From an uncultured Ruminococcus sp. (GTDB taxonomy: Bacteria > Bacillota > Clostridia > Oscillospirales > Ruminococcaceae): a stretch of DNA of 64,000 nucleotides. The first letter of the stretch is position 1. Each line of letters begins with the position of its first letter. A program made the position numbers and the translations under genes. Below, piece after piece: positions 7,249 through 15,481 of the stretch. The notes beneath the pieces are model-generated. The model did no database searches. It worked only from the letters and a program-made list of their open reading frames with translations, and had not been told where the DNA came from. Where the stretch lies: contig CAKSMF010000002.1 in assembly GCA_934474025.1 (NCBI GenBank), positions 62,001 through 126,000 on the forward strand, in the 5' to 3' direction.

Positions 7249-9785
7249 TGAATATAGCTTTTGATGCTGTAGCAATACTCGGTTATATGAGCCGTAACAG
7301 AGGTATAGGAAATTACGCACTTAATCAGTTTTCAGGAATGGTCAATCTTGATAAAAATAATAAGTATTTTTTTCTGAATATGATTGATAAAAATTTCAGC
7401 CTGTCACCCATGATTACAAATAACAACTTTACAGAGGATTTCATAGACACAGGAAAAAACAATGTCCTGCTCCGTAACGAAATTTACAGCGATGTTATAG
7501 GAAATATAATAAAACGTTATATTCGTGAAAATAACATTGATATATTTTATATAACATCACCTTTTGAATCAAATTTCATTCTCTATAAAAAGGAATGGTT
7601 TGAGGGTGTAAAAGTTATTTCAACAGTTTACGATATAATACCATATGTCATGAAAGAAAAGTATCTCAGTGATAAAAATTCTTTCAACTGGTACATGAAA
7701 TGCGTTGAAAATCTCCGCTGGTCTGATGAACTTTTTGTAATATCGGAGAGTGTTAAAACAGACCTTGTAAAATATCTTCAATTCAGTCCCGACAACATTA
7801 AAACTATCTGGGGCGGTGTCGATAAAAAATATAAAATAATAAACATATCCGATACCGAAAAATCATTGTTGCTTGGCAAATTCGGTATAACAAAGCCTTT
7901 CATAATGTGTACGGGAGGGGAAGACGGCAGAAAAAATCTTGACGGACTTATATGTGCATATTCTCTTATGCCGGAAAATCTTAAAAATTCGTATCAGCTT
8001 GTAGTTGTTTGCAAACTCTCGGATAATGCACTTTCTAAATTAAGAGATATTGCAAAATCACGCAATGTTGAAAATAATGTTATTTTTACAAATTTCGTTT
8101 CAGATGACGAACTTTTTAAATTCTATAACCTTGCAACTCTTATGGCATTCCCGTCAAAATATGAAGGCTTTGGACTTCCTATTGTGGAAGCATGGGCTTG
8201 CGGTACACCGGTGCTTACTGCTGATAATTCAAGCCTTATCGAAATAGCTGGAGATTCTGCCATACTCGTAAATGCCGACAACTATCAGAGTATCGCTGAT
8301 GGAATGACTAAAATATTAAATGACAAAATTCTTTTATCGGAATACATTGAAAAGGGTCAGAAACGTGTTAAACTATTCAATTGGGATATTATAAACAACG
8401 ATATAATAACTCTTATAAATAATATAAAAACTGAAAAAATAAGCCTTTCCAAATCAGAAAGACTTAAAATAGCGTTTTTCACACCGTTGCCTCCTCTTGA
8501 ATCCGGTATTGCGGATTACAGTGAGGATATTATAAAAGAACTCTGCAAATATTGTGATATTGATGTTTTTGTTGAGGAAACCTATAATGCTAATTCGGTA
8601 TTTCCTGAAAATGTTAAAATATACAGTCACCGTTCCTATCCCATGAGACACGAACAGTATAAAGACACAGTTTTTCAGGTGGGAAATTCTGAATATCATT
8701 TCTATATGTATCAGTATATAAAAAAATATCATGGTACAATAGTTTTGCATGACTTCAATTTACATGGAGCTTTTTATCATTATGCGATTACTTTATGCAA
8801 AGGTAATTACAACCTCTACAAAACTTTTATTGATAACGATTTTTCAGACACCGACAATTATATACAATCACTTAAAAACGGTTCAGCAAATCCAGACTTA
8901 TATGGCATGGAACTGAATAGTTATTTAACTGATTCCGCTGACAGAATAATAGTTCATAGTCAGTATTCAAAAAAGAAACTTCTTCAGAAAAACATTCAGC
9001 GTAATGTTACGGTAATACCGCTTTATGCTGAAATACTTCCGCTTGTTGACCGTCGCACAATAAAGCAGAAAAATAATTTTCAGGCTGATAAAATAATTAT
9101 ATCTGCTTTCGGAGGAATCCACCATACAAAGAGAATCATTCCCATATTGAAAGCTTTTTCACGACTTGTAAAGGAAAAAAACAACATTCATCTTATGCTT
9201 GTCGGAAAACCTGCTGACGAAATAAAAGCAGAAATCGAACATCTTATATCATCAGAAAATCTCGCAAACAGTGTAACTATTACAGGATATACAGATATTG
9301 AGAAATTCAAGGAATATATAGATATGTCCGATATCTGTCTTAATTTGCGTTATCCATACAACGGAGAAACAAGTGGTAGTCTTATGCGTATCCTTGCAAA
9401 AGGTCGTTGCGTTATAGTGAATGATATAGGAAGTTTTTCAGAAATTCCGGATAATGCCTGCATAAAGTTGCCTTCCGTTGAAAATATGGGAGAAATCAAC
9501 GAACCGAATGAAATATATAATGTTCTTAAAAGGCTTGTTGAAAATCCTGGTGAACGTCTTGAAAAAGCATCATATGCCCGTGAATATGCTGAAAAAATTC
9601 TTGATATAAAATATATCGCAAAAAAATATTACAATACAATAAGTTCCGAAAAAATAAAGTCTCCTGTTACAGAAGACCTTATTCAACAACTTAAAAATGA
9701 TGTAAATATTAATTCCAGTGATATCAAGGGACTTGCAAGAACGCTTTCATATTCAAAAAACAGCCCTGCAAATATTAATCAATAA
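7248..9785 (+). CDS. Two-module GT4 glycosyltransferase
   Basis: An 845-aa cytoplasmic enzyme made of two GT4 (GT-B fold) modules. Module one (about 1-395) carries the donor-site region KYEGFGLPIVEAWACGTPV with the EX7E pair near residue 305. Module two (about 405-805) begins with the LPPLESGIADYS segment known from multi-domain mannosyl/rhamnosyltransferases such as the WbdA type; its second site reads NGETSGSLMRILAKG. Fused GT4s often make alternating linkages of one repeat unit. It is the last gene of the export operon and overlaps the methyltransferase stop (TAATG). Donor sugar is unknown; GDP-mannose or GDP-D-rhamnose from the operon at 48-55 kb is an inference. Confidence 0.9.
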   Translation: MNIAFDAVAILGYMSRNRGIGNYALNQFSGMVNLDKNNKYFFLNMIDKNFSLSPMITNNNFTEDFIDTGKNNVLLRNEIYSDVIGNIIKRYIRENNIDIFYITSPFESNFILYKKEWFEGVKVISTVYDIIPYVMKEKYLSDKNSFNWYMKCVENLRWSDELFVISESVKTDLVKYLQFSPDNIKTIWGGVDKKYKIINISDTEKSLLLGKFGITKPFIMCTGGEDGRKNLDGLICAYSLMPENLKNSYQLVVVCKLSDNALSKLRDIAKSRNVENNVIFTNFVSDDELFKFYNLATLMAFPSKYEGFGLPIVEAWACGTPVLTADNSSLIEIAGDSAILVNADNYQSIADGMTKILNDKILLSEYIEKGQKRVKLFNWDIINNDIITLINNIKTEKISLSKSERLKIAFFTPLPPLESGIADYSEDIIKELCKYCDIDVFVEETYNANSVFPENVKIYSHRSYPMRHEQYKDTVFQVGNSEYHFYMYQYIKKYHGTIVLHDFNLHGAFYHYAITLCKGNYNLYKTFIDNDFSDTDNYIQSLKNGSANPDLYGMELNSYLTDSADRIIVHSQYSKKKLLQKNIQRNVTVIPLYAEILPLVDRRTIKQKNNFQADKIIISAFGGIHHTKRIIPILKAFSRLVKEKNNIHLMLVGKPADEIKAEIEHLISSENLANSVTITGYTDIEKFKEYIDMSDICLNLRYPYNGETSGSLMRILAKGRCVIVNDIGSFSEIPDNACIKLPSVENMGEINEPNEIYNVLKRLVENPGERLEKASYAREYAEKILDIKYIAKKYYNTISSEKIKSPVTEDLIQQLKNDVNINSSDIKGLARTLSYSKNSPANINQ

Positions 9786-10757
9786 CTAAACTTTTACTGT
9801 ATCTGATTTTTTGCATTCATTTAACAAAATTTCGGAAAAATTATCCCTTTCAAATTCTATGACTTTTTCAGAAAGCTTTTGTAAAGTTTTATTGTATTTT
9901 TCTTTTGGAATCACCTTATAACGTTCAGTAGTGTTCATGTAAAGAAAAAGAAAAACGTTTTTATTCGGATTATTATTCAATGAACTTACAAACTTGCTAC
10001 GCAGATACAAAAAACTTTTAGTTTCAGTGCTTTCTTCCTGCATTGTGTAGTAATACAGCTTTTCCTTGTCGGTAAGAGGCATGGATAAAGCTGTTTCTTT
10101 TTGTCTTTTTTCGATTTCCAAATGCCTTTGCTTGATTTTTTCGACTCTGTTATTACGGATTTCTGTAAGCTTTTCATTTTGCGACAAATCCTTAGTATAG
10201 ACTGATTTATATATAACATACAAAGCAAATGCATCATTCAATGCATTATGAAAAGTTCCATTAAGCGGGGTATAATCAAATGCAGAAGCGAGTTCCTGTA
10301 TATTGACTGGTTCAGGAAGTTCCATTATATTTATGAGTTTCTGTTGTATATCATATATTTTTTTGCCTGTACGCTGTATATTTGAACATTCTTTTCCGAA
10401 TTTCTGATGCTGTTTCACATCTGAAATCAAACCTGTTTTATCAAAGTTACCCCATACATATATATTATCTATATTGTACTTCTGGAGTAATTTAAGGATA
10501 CTTCCCATAACATCATTACTGTCCGGCGAACTGCTTATTTCCTGTTGTGTAAGCTTGGTTAATTTTTTGCACTGTTTGGTGAGTTTAGGAAAATGATTAG
10601 GCTTTGAAGTATGATAAAACTGTTCAGCTATATTATAACTTTCGTCACATATAACCATTCCGGCAGAAAGTATTTCGCTATCGAATTTATTTATAAAATA
10701 ACCACAGGTAAATTCAAAATCCCCAAAGCATAAATATTTTTTTTCTGTATTTCTCAA
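9786..10757 (-). CDS. DnaQ-like (DEDDh) 3'-5' exonuclease domain protein
   Basis: A predicted nuclease of 323 aa. The exonuclease domain spans about residues 8-190: the first acidic pair is D13/E15 (GDFEFT), the middle region contains VWGNFDK with the second acidic position, and the third motif is HNALNDA, giving the DEDDh set. Residues 195-250 are strongly basic and helical, and the C-terminal 70 residues match no family I recognise. It starts at TTG 10757 after GAGGGG. It lies 23 bp downstream of the YkgJ-type gene, so probably belongs to a three-gene operon with it and the Nudix gene. It abuts the glycosyltransferase stop with no clear terminator between. Whether it acts on RNA or DNA is unknown. 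Confidence 0.85.
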   Translation of the reverse strand: MRNTEKKYLCFGDFEFTCGYFINKFDSEILSAGMVICDESYNIAEQFYHTSKPNHFPKLTKQCKKLTKLTQQEISSSPDSNDVMGSILKLLQKYNIDNIYVWGNFDKTGLISDVKQHQKFGKECSNIQRTGKKIYDIQQKLINIMELPEPVNIQELASAFDYTPLNGTFHNALNDAFALYVIYKSVYTKDLSQNEKLTEIRNNRVEKIKQRHLEIEKRQKETALSMPLTDKEKLYYYTMQEESTETKSFLYLRSKFVSSLNNNPNKNVFLFLYMNTTERYKVIPKEKYNKTLQKLSEKVIEFERDNFSEILLNECKKSDTVKV

Positions 10758-10780
10758 TGTTTTCCCCTCTTTTTATGTTT

Positions 10781-11260
10781 TTATTTTTTTTCAAACATTA
10801 ATACTGGATATCCATCATAATACGGTTTTACAATTTCGGGGTGAGCGTCCGCATATCTGAAAATTTCATCTGCAAGACCGCTTTTCAGGAATTCCACAAT
10901 CTGTGAAAGCGGTCTGTTATATAGTTCATTGCATATAGAAGCGATAGTTATTGCACGTCTGCCGGAAATTTCCATAATTCTATAAGGCCATATACGGCAA
11001 TCAAAAGGCTTTTCATCGCCGAGCATACAGCCGTTTTCAGTAAGTGCAGGACATGAAAAAAGTCCCTCATCTGAAAATTTTTCAACTCTGAATATGTAAC
11101 CGCCGTCCTTTGATATGAATTTTGTTTCAGGTTTTACAGCAAGTATTTTTTCACATATTTCAGAAGTGAAAACAGGAGTTTCCCATACATCATAGCGGTC
11201 AAATATACAACACGTTTTACACTCTGCACATACATTTTTATTCAGAATTTTTTTAATCAT
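10781..11260 (-). CDS. YkgJ-type cysteine cluster protein
   Basis: A 159-aa protein with eight or more cysteines arranged as in the YkgJ/UPF0153 zinc- or iron-chelating family: CAECKTCC near the N-terminus, CPA and GC in the middle, and FDCRIWPYR later. The function is not established; such proteins are thought to bind a metal ion. The start at ATG 11260 (MIKKILN) is preferred because GGAGA lies just upstream; a longer reading frame would run into the Nudix gene without a ribosome site. It lies in an apparent operon between the Nudix hydrolase and the exonuclease. Confidence 0.85.
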   Translation of the reverse strand: MIKKILNKNVCAECKTCCIFDRYDVWETPVFTSEICEKILAVKPETKFISKDGGYIFRVEKFSDEGLFSCPALTENGCMLGDEKPFDCRIWPYRIMEISGRRAITIASICNELYNRPLSQIVEFLKSGLADEIFRYADAHPEIVKPYYDGYPVLMFEKK

Positions 11261-11324
11261 ATAAATTCTCCGTTTCTGATAGTAATTCAAACAAAAATGA
11301 CTGTTACAGCAATCTGCCATACAG

Positions 11325-11738
11325 TCAGTGAGTACTTTTGATAGCATTTTTAGCCCGTGCCACAATAGTACGGTCGTTTTCATATGATAGTATATTAACG
11401 GCATATGAAATATCTACCCAGCGTATTTCTGCTATCTCGTCCTCCTGCGGTGAAAAATCGACATTTTTCGCCTTGGCAAGAAAATAGACCACTACTTTTA
11501 TGGTGTCTTTTTTTGGTGAATAAGTAACAGTTTCACGGAATGTCGGGTCAATAATGACATCTATTGAAGTTTCTTCCTTAATTTCACGCTTAGCCGTTTC
11601 AATTTCAGTTTCACCATTTTCAACATGACCTTTTGGAAATGACCAATGCCCACTGTTTATATGCTTTATAAGAAGTATTTCTGTATTGCCGTGAAATTTG
11701 CGGTAAACTATAGCACCGCATGATTTTTCATGAAGCAT
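11325..11738 (-). CDS. Nudix hydrolase, diadenosine tetraphosphatase-like
   Basis: A 137-aa Nudix protein. The start is set at ATG 11738 (MLHEKSCGAIVYR) because AGGAAAGGA lies about ten bases upstream and the EKSCGA opening is usual for bis(5'-nucleosyl)-tetraphosphatases; an ATG at 11762 gives an unlikely extension. The Nudix box is complete: it begins GHVENGE and ends REIKEETSI, with the metal-binding glutamates. It hydrolyses a nucleoside-diphosphate-linked compound; Ap4A is the family-based guess. First gene of the apparent operon with the YkgJ and exonuclease genes. A fossil of its first bases is found again at about 13735 as part of a tandem duplication. Confidence 0.9.
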   Translation of the reverse strand: MLHEKSCGAIVYRKFHGNTEILLIKHINSGHWSFPKGHVENGETEIETAKREIKEETSIDVIIDPTFRETVTYSPKKDTIKVVVYFLAKAKNVDFSPQEDEIAEIRWVDISYAVNILSYENDRTIVARAKNAIKSTH

Positions 11739-11938
11739 ACTATAAAAATCCTTTCCTGCCATATGGCATTATATGTGTAGTTTCAGTAATATTATATCAT
11801 ATTTTGTGGAATATGTCCATACCTTATAATTAAAAAATATGTTACTTTTTGTATTTTTATACAATTAAAAATATTAATATGTTAATTAAAAAGTTACAAT
11901 CATCTACCAAAATTCGCCAAAAAATACCAAATTTCGCC

Positions 11939-11968
11939 TTGACAACAAATACAAAAAAATATTAAAAT
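11939..11968 (+). promoter_or_regulatory. Promoter of the first dockerin gene pair
   Basis: TTGACA (11939-11944), 18-nt spacer, TAAAAT (11963-11968), about 60 nt before the start. The same promoter is preserved in the duplicated copy near 13912-13930. Confidence 0.65.
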
Positions 11969-12028
11969 ATAGGTACAGAAACATATATTCTGCATGAAAA
12001 TATAAAATTAAAAAGGAGAATAATCCAA

Positions 12029-12850
12029 ATGAAATTAAAAAAATCTTTAGCGTCATTAATGGCTGTTTCGTGCATTATTGGTGCAATTCCGGTAACAAAT
12101 GCTTCAGCAGCAAATGGCCCAAAAGTGTATGTTGACATAACATATGACGACAATGGAAAAATAAGAGCAGATGTCATGTTTAAAAATATACCTGCCTGTG
12201 CAGCAGGTGATTTTCATATAGACGTTGGTGACGGCTGGAATATTGTACATGACGAAAACAATGAAATCCCATTATCACAAAATAATCCTTCTAATGATGT
12301 GGATATTTTATCTGCCATTGAGCGTGATGATAATTACTTCCTTATATATTTTGTTAATAAAGATGACAAAAAACTTTCAGATTGCTTTTGTTCTTTCTAT
12401 TTAGAAAAAAAATCAAATTTCAATTCAAAAAATGCAGAAGTTAATGTCATTTTTGAAAATTCCGGAACGTTTGACGACTTTATAGCAACAAAAGATGGAG
12501 ACTATTTAATTAGTTCTGGCACTTACAGACCACCTGTTATGCTTGAGGCACAGGAATATATAATAGGTGATGCCAATAATGATGGCTATGTTAATGCTAT
12601 CGATGGTAGCTGGATTCTTTCGTCAATAGAGCTCAACCCACAATGTAAAGTTGATGATATAATAGAAACTTATAAAAATATATTCCCACAGGCAAATTGT
12701 GCTGCTGCTCCTGATGCCAATTTGGACGGTGTAATATCGCAGGCTGATTTCGATTTAATCATGGAATATTATATGGATATGTCTACAGATGAAAGAAAAA
12801 ATTCCAGAGTAGGCAAACGTGAATTTTATGAAATCTTTCAAAAGAACTAA
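12029..12850 (+). CDS. Secreted cohesin-like plus dockerin protein
   Basis: A 273-aa exported protein. A signal peptide (1-27, ending ASA) is followed by a beta-rich region (about 32-170) and a type I dockerin (180-252). The dockerin has two calcium loops, DANNDGYVNAID (181-192) and DANLDGVISQAD (229-240), separated by an unusually long linker. The middle region has the run of features of a small cohesin: a KVYVDITYD strand, ADVMFKNIP, a DFHIDVGDGWN strand, then LSDCFCSFYLEKK and EVNVIFE near the end. If that is right it would be an adaptor scaffoldin that docks on one partner and binds another; the cohesin reading is tentative. RBS AAAAGGAGAA. It is followed 14 bp later by a dockerin-only gene. 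Confidence 0.8.
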   Translation: MKLKKSLASLMAVSCIIGAIPVTNASAANGPKVYVDITYDDNGKIRADVMFKNIPACAAGDFHIDVGDGWNIVHDENNEIPLSQNNPSNDVDILSAIERDDNYFLIYFVNKDDKKLSDCFCSFYLEKKSNFNSKNAEVNVIFENSGTFDDFIATKDGDYLISSGTYRPPVMLEAQEYIIGDANNDGYVNAIDGSWILSSIELNPQCKVDDIIETYKNIFPQANCAAAPDANLDGVISQADFDLIMEYYMDMSTDERKNSRVGKREFYEIFQKN

Positions 12851-12864
12851 GGAGGATTATATCT

Positions 12865-13731
12865 ATGAAAACTAAAAAATTAACTGCTCTTATATCCAGT
12901 CTTATGCTTGCTATAGGAGCTGTACCTGCTAACACATATGCCGAAAATGTTGAAATTAATCCTGCTGACTGGGATAATAACGGTATCATAAACTGTATAG
13001 ACGGATATTATTGTATAAGTTATATAAACTATCTTGAAAATGTTCCAACATATGAAGAAGATTTAGGTATTTCAATAGACAAGTATATCAAATCAGAAGA
13101 AAGCATTGCAGAAACTAACAAAAATCATGATATGAATGGTGATGGCGTTATTGATAAATATGATTTTATTATGCTTAGTCAGCTTATAAATGATTTCAAA
13201 TATCATACATCTGACGGAGATGTCAACCATGACTGTAGAACGGATATTGTTGACGGCTATATGATTAAGTACTTCATTGAAAATCCAGAATGCTATACAA
13301 AAGCATGGGCTGAAAATATTAATATTTACGGAGATATTAACGAAGATGGCGTTGTTGATATGGCAGATGCTGACTTTATATTAAGCGGTGAATACTCAAG
13401 ATTAATAAATTCAAATGCACAATCAGTAGAATATACTCTTATAGACGGCACTGTTATTCACAGCGGAGAAGAATTTTTATCATACTTAAATTCATATATT
13501 AATAGCGAATCTGATTTAGGCGACGTAAACCATGACGGCTCTATTGATTCTGTCGATGTTACTTTGATTCTGGAATATTTCGCAAATACAGCTACTGGTA
13601 AATATGATGTCTACACAGACGAAGAACGTGAAAATTTCCAGAAATATGCAGATGTATTAAATGACGGCGTTGTAAATTGCATTGATGCAGTATGGGTTTT
13701 AAGCAAATACGCAGAATCTGCTACCCGTTAA
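12865..13731 (+). CDS. Secreted protein of three tandem dockerin-like modules
   Basis: A 288-aa protein with a signal peptide (1-26, ending TYA) and nothing else but EF-hand-like dockerin repeats. Six calcium-loop half-repeats begin at residues 35, 89, 119, 157, 220 and 263, forming three pairs. The third pair (DVNHDGSIDSVD and DVLNDGVVNCID) is closest to consensus; the first two are diverged, for example a cysteine replaces glycine in the third loop. No catalytic or binding module is visible. It could bridge several cohesins or act as a competitor; both are inference. The gene follows the cohesin-like gene by 14 bp with a strong AAGGAGG site, so they are co-transcribed. Confidence 0.85.
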   Translation: MKTKKLTALISSLMLAIGAVPANTYAENVEINPADWDNNGIINCIDGYYCISYINYLENVPTYEEDLGISIDKYIKSEESIAETNKNHDMNGDGVIDKYDFIMLSQLINDFKYHTSDGDVNHDCRTDIVDGYMIKYFIENPECYTKAWAENINIYGDINEDGVVDMADADFILSGEYSRLINSNAQSVEYTLIDGTVIHSGEEFLSYLNSYINSESDLGDVNHDGSIDSVDVTLILEYFANTATGKYDVYTDEERENFQKYADVLNDGVVNCIDAVWVLSKYAESATR

Positions 13732-13990
13732 CTTTTCATGAAGCATATATATAAATCCTTTCTTTCCATATGATATTATATAGTTTCTGTAATATTATAT
13801 AATATTTTATAATTAAAAAATATGTTGCTTTTTGTATTCTTAAGCAATTAAAAATATTAATATATTAATTAAAAAGTTACAATCATCTACCAAATTTTAC
13901 CTTGACAAAAAATACAAAAAATATTAAAATATAAGTACAGAAACATATATTATATATAAAAATATTAAATTTAAAAGGGGAATGATACAA

Positions 13991-14786
13991 ATTAAGTTGA
14001 ATTAATGGCTGTTTCGTGTATTATCGGTGCAATTCCGGTAGCAAATGTTTCAGCATCAAATGACCCTAACGTGTATGTTGATATAACATACGAAAAAATG
14101 GTGACATCAGAGCAGACATAATGTTTGAGAATGTTCCAAATGTCAATTCTGGTGGTTTTCATGTTGAAGTCGGTGACGGTTGGAATCTGAAAATGGATTC
14201 TCGTCTTACTGACAGACCTAAAACTACAACAAAAAATTGTACATCAGGAGAATTTAGTATCACACCTATAGTAAAGCAATGTGATGACAATGATTTATTT
14301 GTTTGCTTTGCTTCCGCAGAACAAAACGGATATGATTTGAATGGACGTTTCTACTCATTCTATCTTGAAAAAGCTGATGATTTCACTTTAGATGACGCCA
14401 AGATAAATGTTGTTTTCCAGCAAACAAGTGCCAATGCTTATGATTTCTTAGCATTAGGTGATAACAGAGTAGTCAAGCCTAATACCTATGACCTTTCTGT
14501 TATGCTTGGAGTATATGAATATATCGTTGGTGATGTAAATAATGACGGATATGTTGATGTTGTTGATGCAAGTCAAATATTATCAGTATTAAATGACAAC
14601 AATAATCAGTCATTCTATGTAAACAATATAAAAAATACATATAAATCATGGTTCCCTGATGCAATATGTCCCGCTGCTCCAGATTCAAATCAGGACAATA
14701 TGATTTCTCGAGTTGATGCTGACCTTATAATGAGTTATTATGCAGGTGCATCTACAGATGATGACGAAAATTCAACAAAACTTTGA
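13991..14786 (+). pseudogene. Frameshifted duplicate of the cohesin-like/dockerin gene
   Basis: This copy of the gene at 12029 has lost its start: the segment encoding the first 11 residues is shortened and the ATG is gone. The rest of the signal peptide reads from ATG 14005 (MAVSCIIGAIPVAN) but ends at TAA 14119-14121 after a net one-base deletion just before. The remaining 221 codons (14121-14786, overlapping TAATG) keep the cohesin-like region (GGFHVEVGDGWN, FYSFYLEKADDF) and an intact dockerin (DVNNDGYVDVVD and DSNQDNMISRVD). Without a signal peptide the main part cannot be exported in the usual way. Promoter and GGGG-type site remain. Programmed frameshifting or a sequencing error are possible, but the start loss favours decay. 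Confidence 0.75.
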
Positions 14787-14924
14787 ATTCCCCGCTTCTT
14801 TAAGTGGCGGACATTGTAATGATATATTGAATATGACATTATAAGTCAGAGAGGTCATGGACAGAATGCTCTGTGGATTGAAACTATGAAACTTTTAATG
14901 ACTAATAAATAAGGGGGTAAGTTT
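14787..14924. other. Intergenic spacer with palindrome
   Basis: 138 bases without a gene. It holds CCCCGCTTCTTTAAGTGGCGG followed by an imperfect AT-rich palindrome (14820-14857) resembling the repeats at 29304 and 40532. A lone GGATTGAAAC lies at 14875. The AAGGGGG ribosome site of the next gene ends the spacer. Confidence 0.4.
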
Positions 14925-15437
14925 ATGAAACTTAATAAATTAACAGCTCTTTTATCAGCAGGCATACTTGCTGTATGTGCAATTCCTATGGGTGCAGGTG
15001 CTGAAATCCTTAAGGGTGACGTAAATCAGGACGGTGTTGTTGATAATCAGGACGCTAATCTTCTTCTCGATTACTTCTTGAACTACACTTCCGATGCAAA
15101 GGATTATACTGATGAAGAACACGAAATGTACAAAACCTATGGTGACATCAATGGTGATGGCTATGTTGATATGGACGATGTTAAGCTTCTTAGCGAAATA
15201 AACAGCGATATCACAGTAAACACTGAAGTCGGTGACGTTAATCATGATGGTTTTGTTGATGCAATAGATGCTTCTTTGATATGCGAATATTATGCAACTC
15301 TTTCTACAGGCAATGATAATACTTACACAGAAGCACAGCAGAAAAACTATGAGGAATATGGCGATGTTTCCAACGACGGAATAGTTGACCCTATTGATGC
15401 TTCTCTTGTTCTTATAAATTACGCTAACAACGCATAA
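14925..15437 (+). CDS. Secreted protein of two tandem dockerin modules
   Basis: A 170-aa protein: signal peptide (1-26, ending AGA) and two complete type I dockerins with well-conserved calcium loops beginning at residues 32 (DVNQDGVVDNQD), 74 (DINGDGYVDMDD), 104 (DVNHDGFVDAID) and 147 (DVSNDGIVDPID). No other domain. It is the duplicate of the gene at 12865 but lacks one module pair and is nearer to the consensus, so it may be the better calcium and cohesin binder. The first loop of each module is followed by a linker containing YTDEE or YTEAQQ, a pattern also seen in the neighbour. A strong AAGGGGG site precedes ATG 14925. The gene is followed by a bidirectional terminator. Confidence 0.85.
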   Translation: MKLNKLTALLSAGILAVCAIPMGAGAEILKGDVNQDGVVDNQDANLLLDYFLNYTSDAKDYTDEEHEMYKTYGDINGDGYVDMDDVKLLSEINSDITVNTEVGDVNHDGFVDAIDASLICEYYATLSTGNDNTYTEAQQKNYEEYGDVSNDGIVDPIDASLVLINYANNA

Positions 15438-15448
15438 TTATCTGAATG

Positions 15449-15480
15449 AAAAAGGACGGATATTTAATCCGTCCTTTTTT
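15449..15480. terminator. Bidirectional terminator
   Basis: Arms AAAAAGGACGGAT (15449-15461) and ATCCGTCCTTTTT (15467-15479) form a 13-bp hairpin with T-runs on both strands, between convergent dockerin and leuA genes. Confidence 0.9.
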
Positions 15481-15481
15481 G

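Larger units (their letters stand above)
11735..13731. repeat. Tandem duplication, left unit
   Basis: The segment from the first codons of the Nudix gene through two dockerin genes is repeated at about 13735-15437. The match is clearest in the non-coding part: TTTTCATGAAGCATA at 11737 recurs at 13735, and the motif AAAAAGTTACAATCATCTACCAAA, the promoter and the ACAGAAACATATATT leader recur in the same order. The two units have since diverged, more in genes than in the intergenic stretch. Confidence 0.75.
13735..15437. repeat. Tandem duplication, right unit
   Basis: The second copy of the unit at 11735-13731. It opens directly after the stop of the three-dockerin gene with a fossil of the Nudix gene start (CATGAAGCATA, then CCATATGATATTATAT), keeps the promoter (TTGACA near 13912, TAAAAT near 13930), and contains a broken copy of the cohesin-like gene and a shorter dockerin-only gene. 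Confidence 0.75.

Noticed and set aside
11261..11404. Extended N-terminus of the YkgJ-type protein
   Set aside because: It overlaps the Nudix gene and has no ribosome site; MIKKILN at 11260 follows GGAGA.
14845..14884. CRISPR-repeat-like end GGATTGAAAC after an inverted repeat
   Set aside because: Only one copy is present and no spacer-repeat pattern follows; coincidence is more likely.
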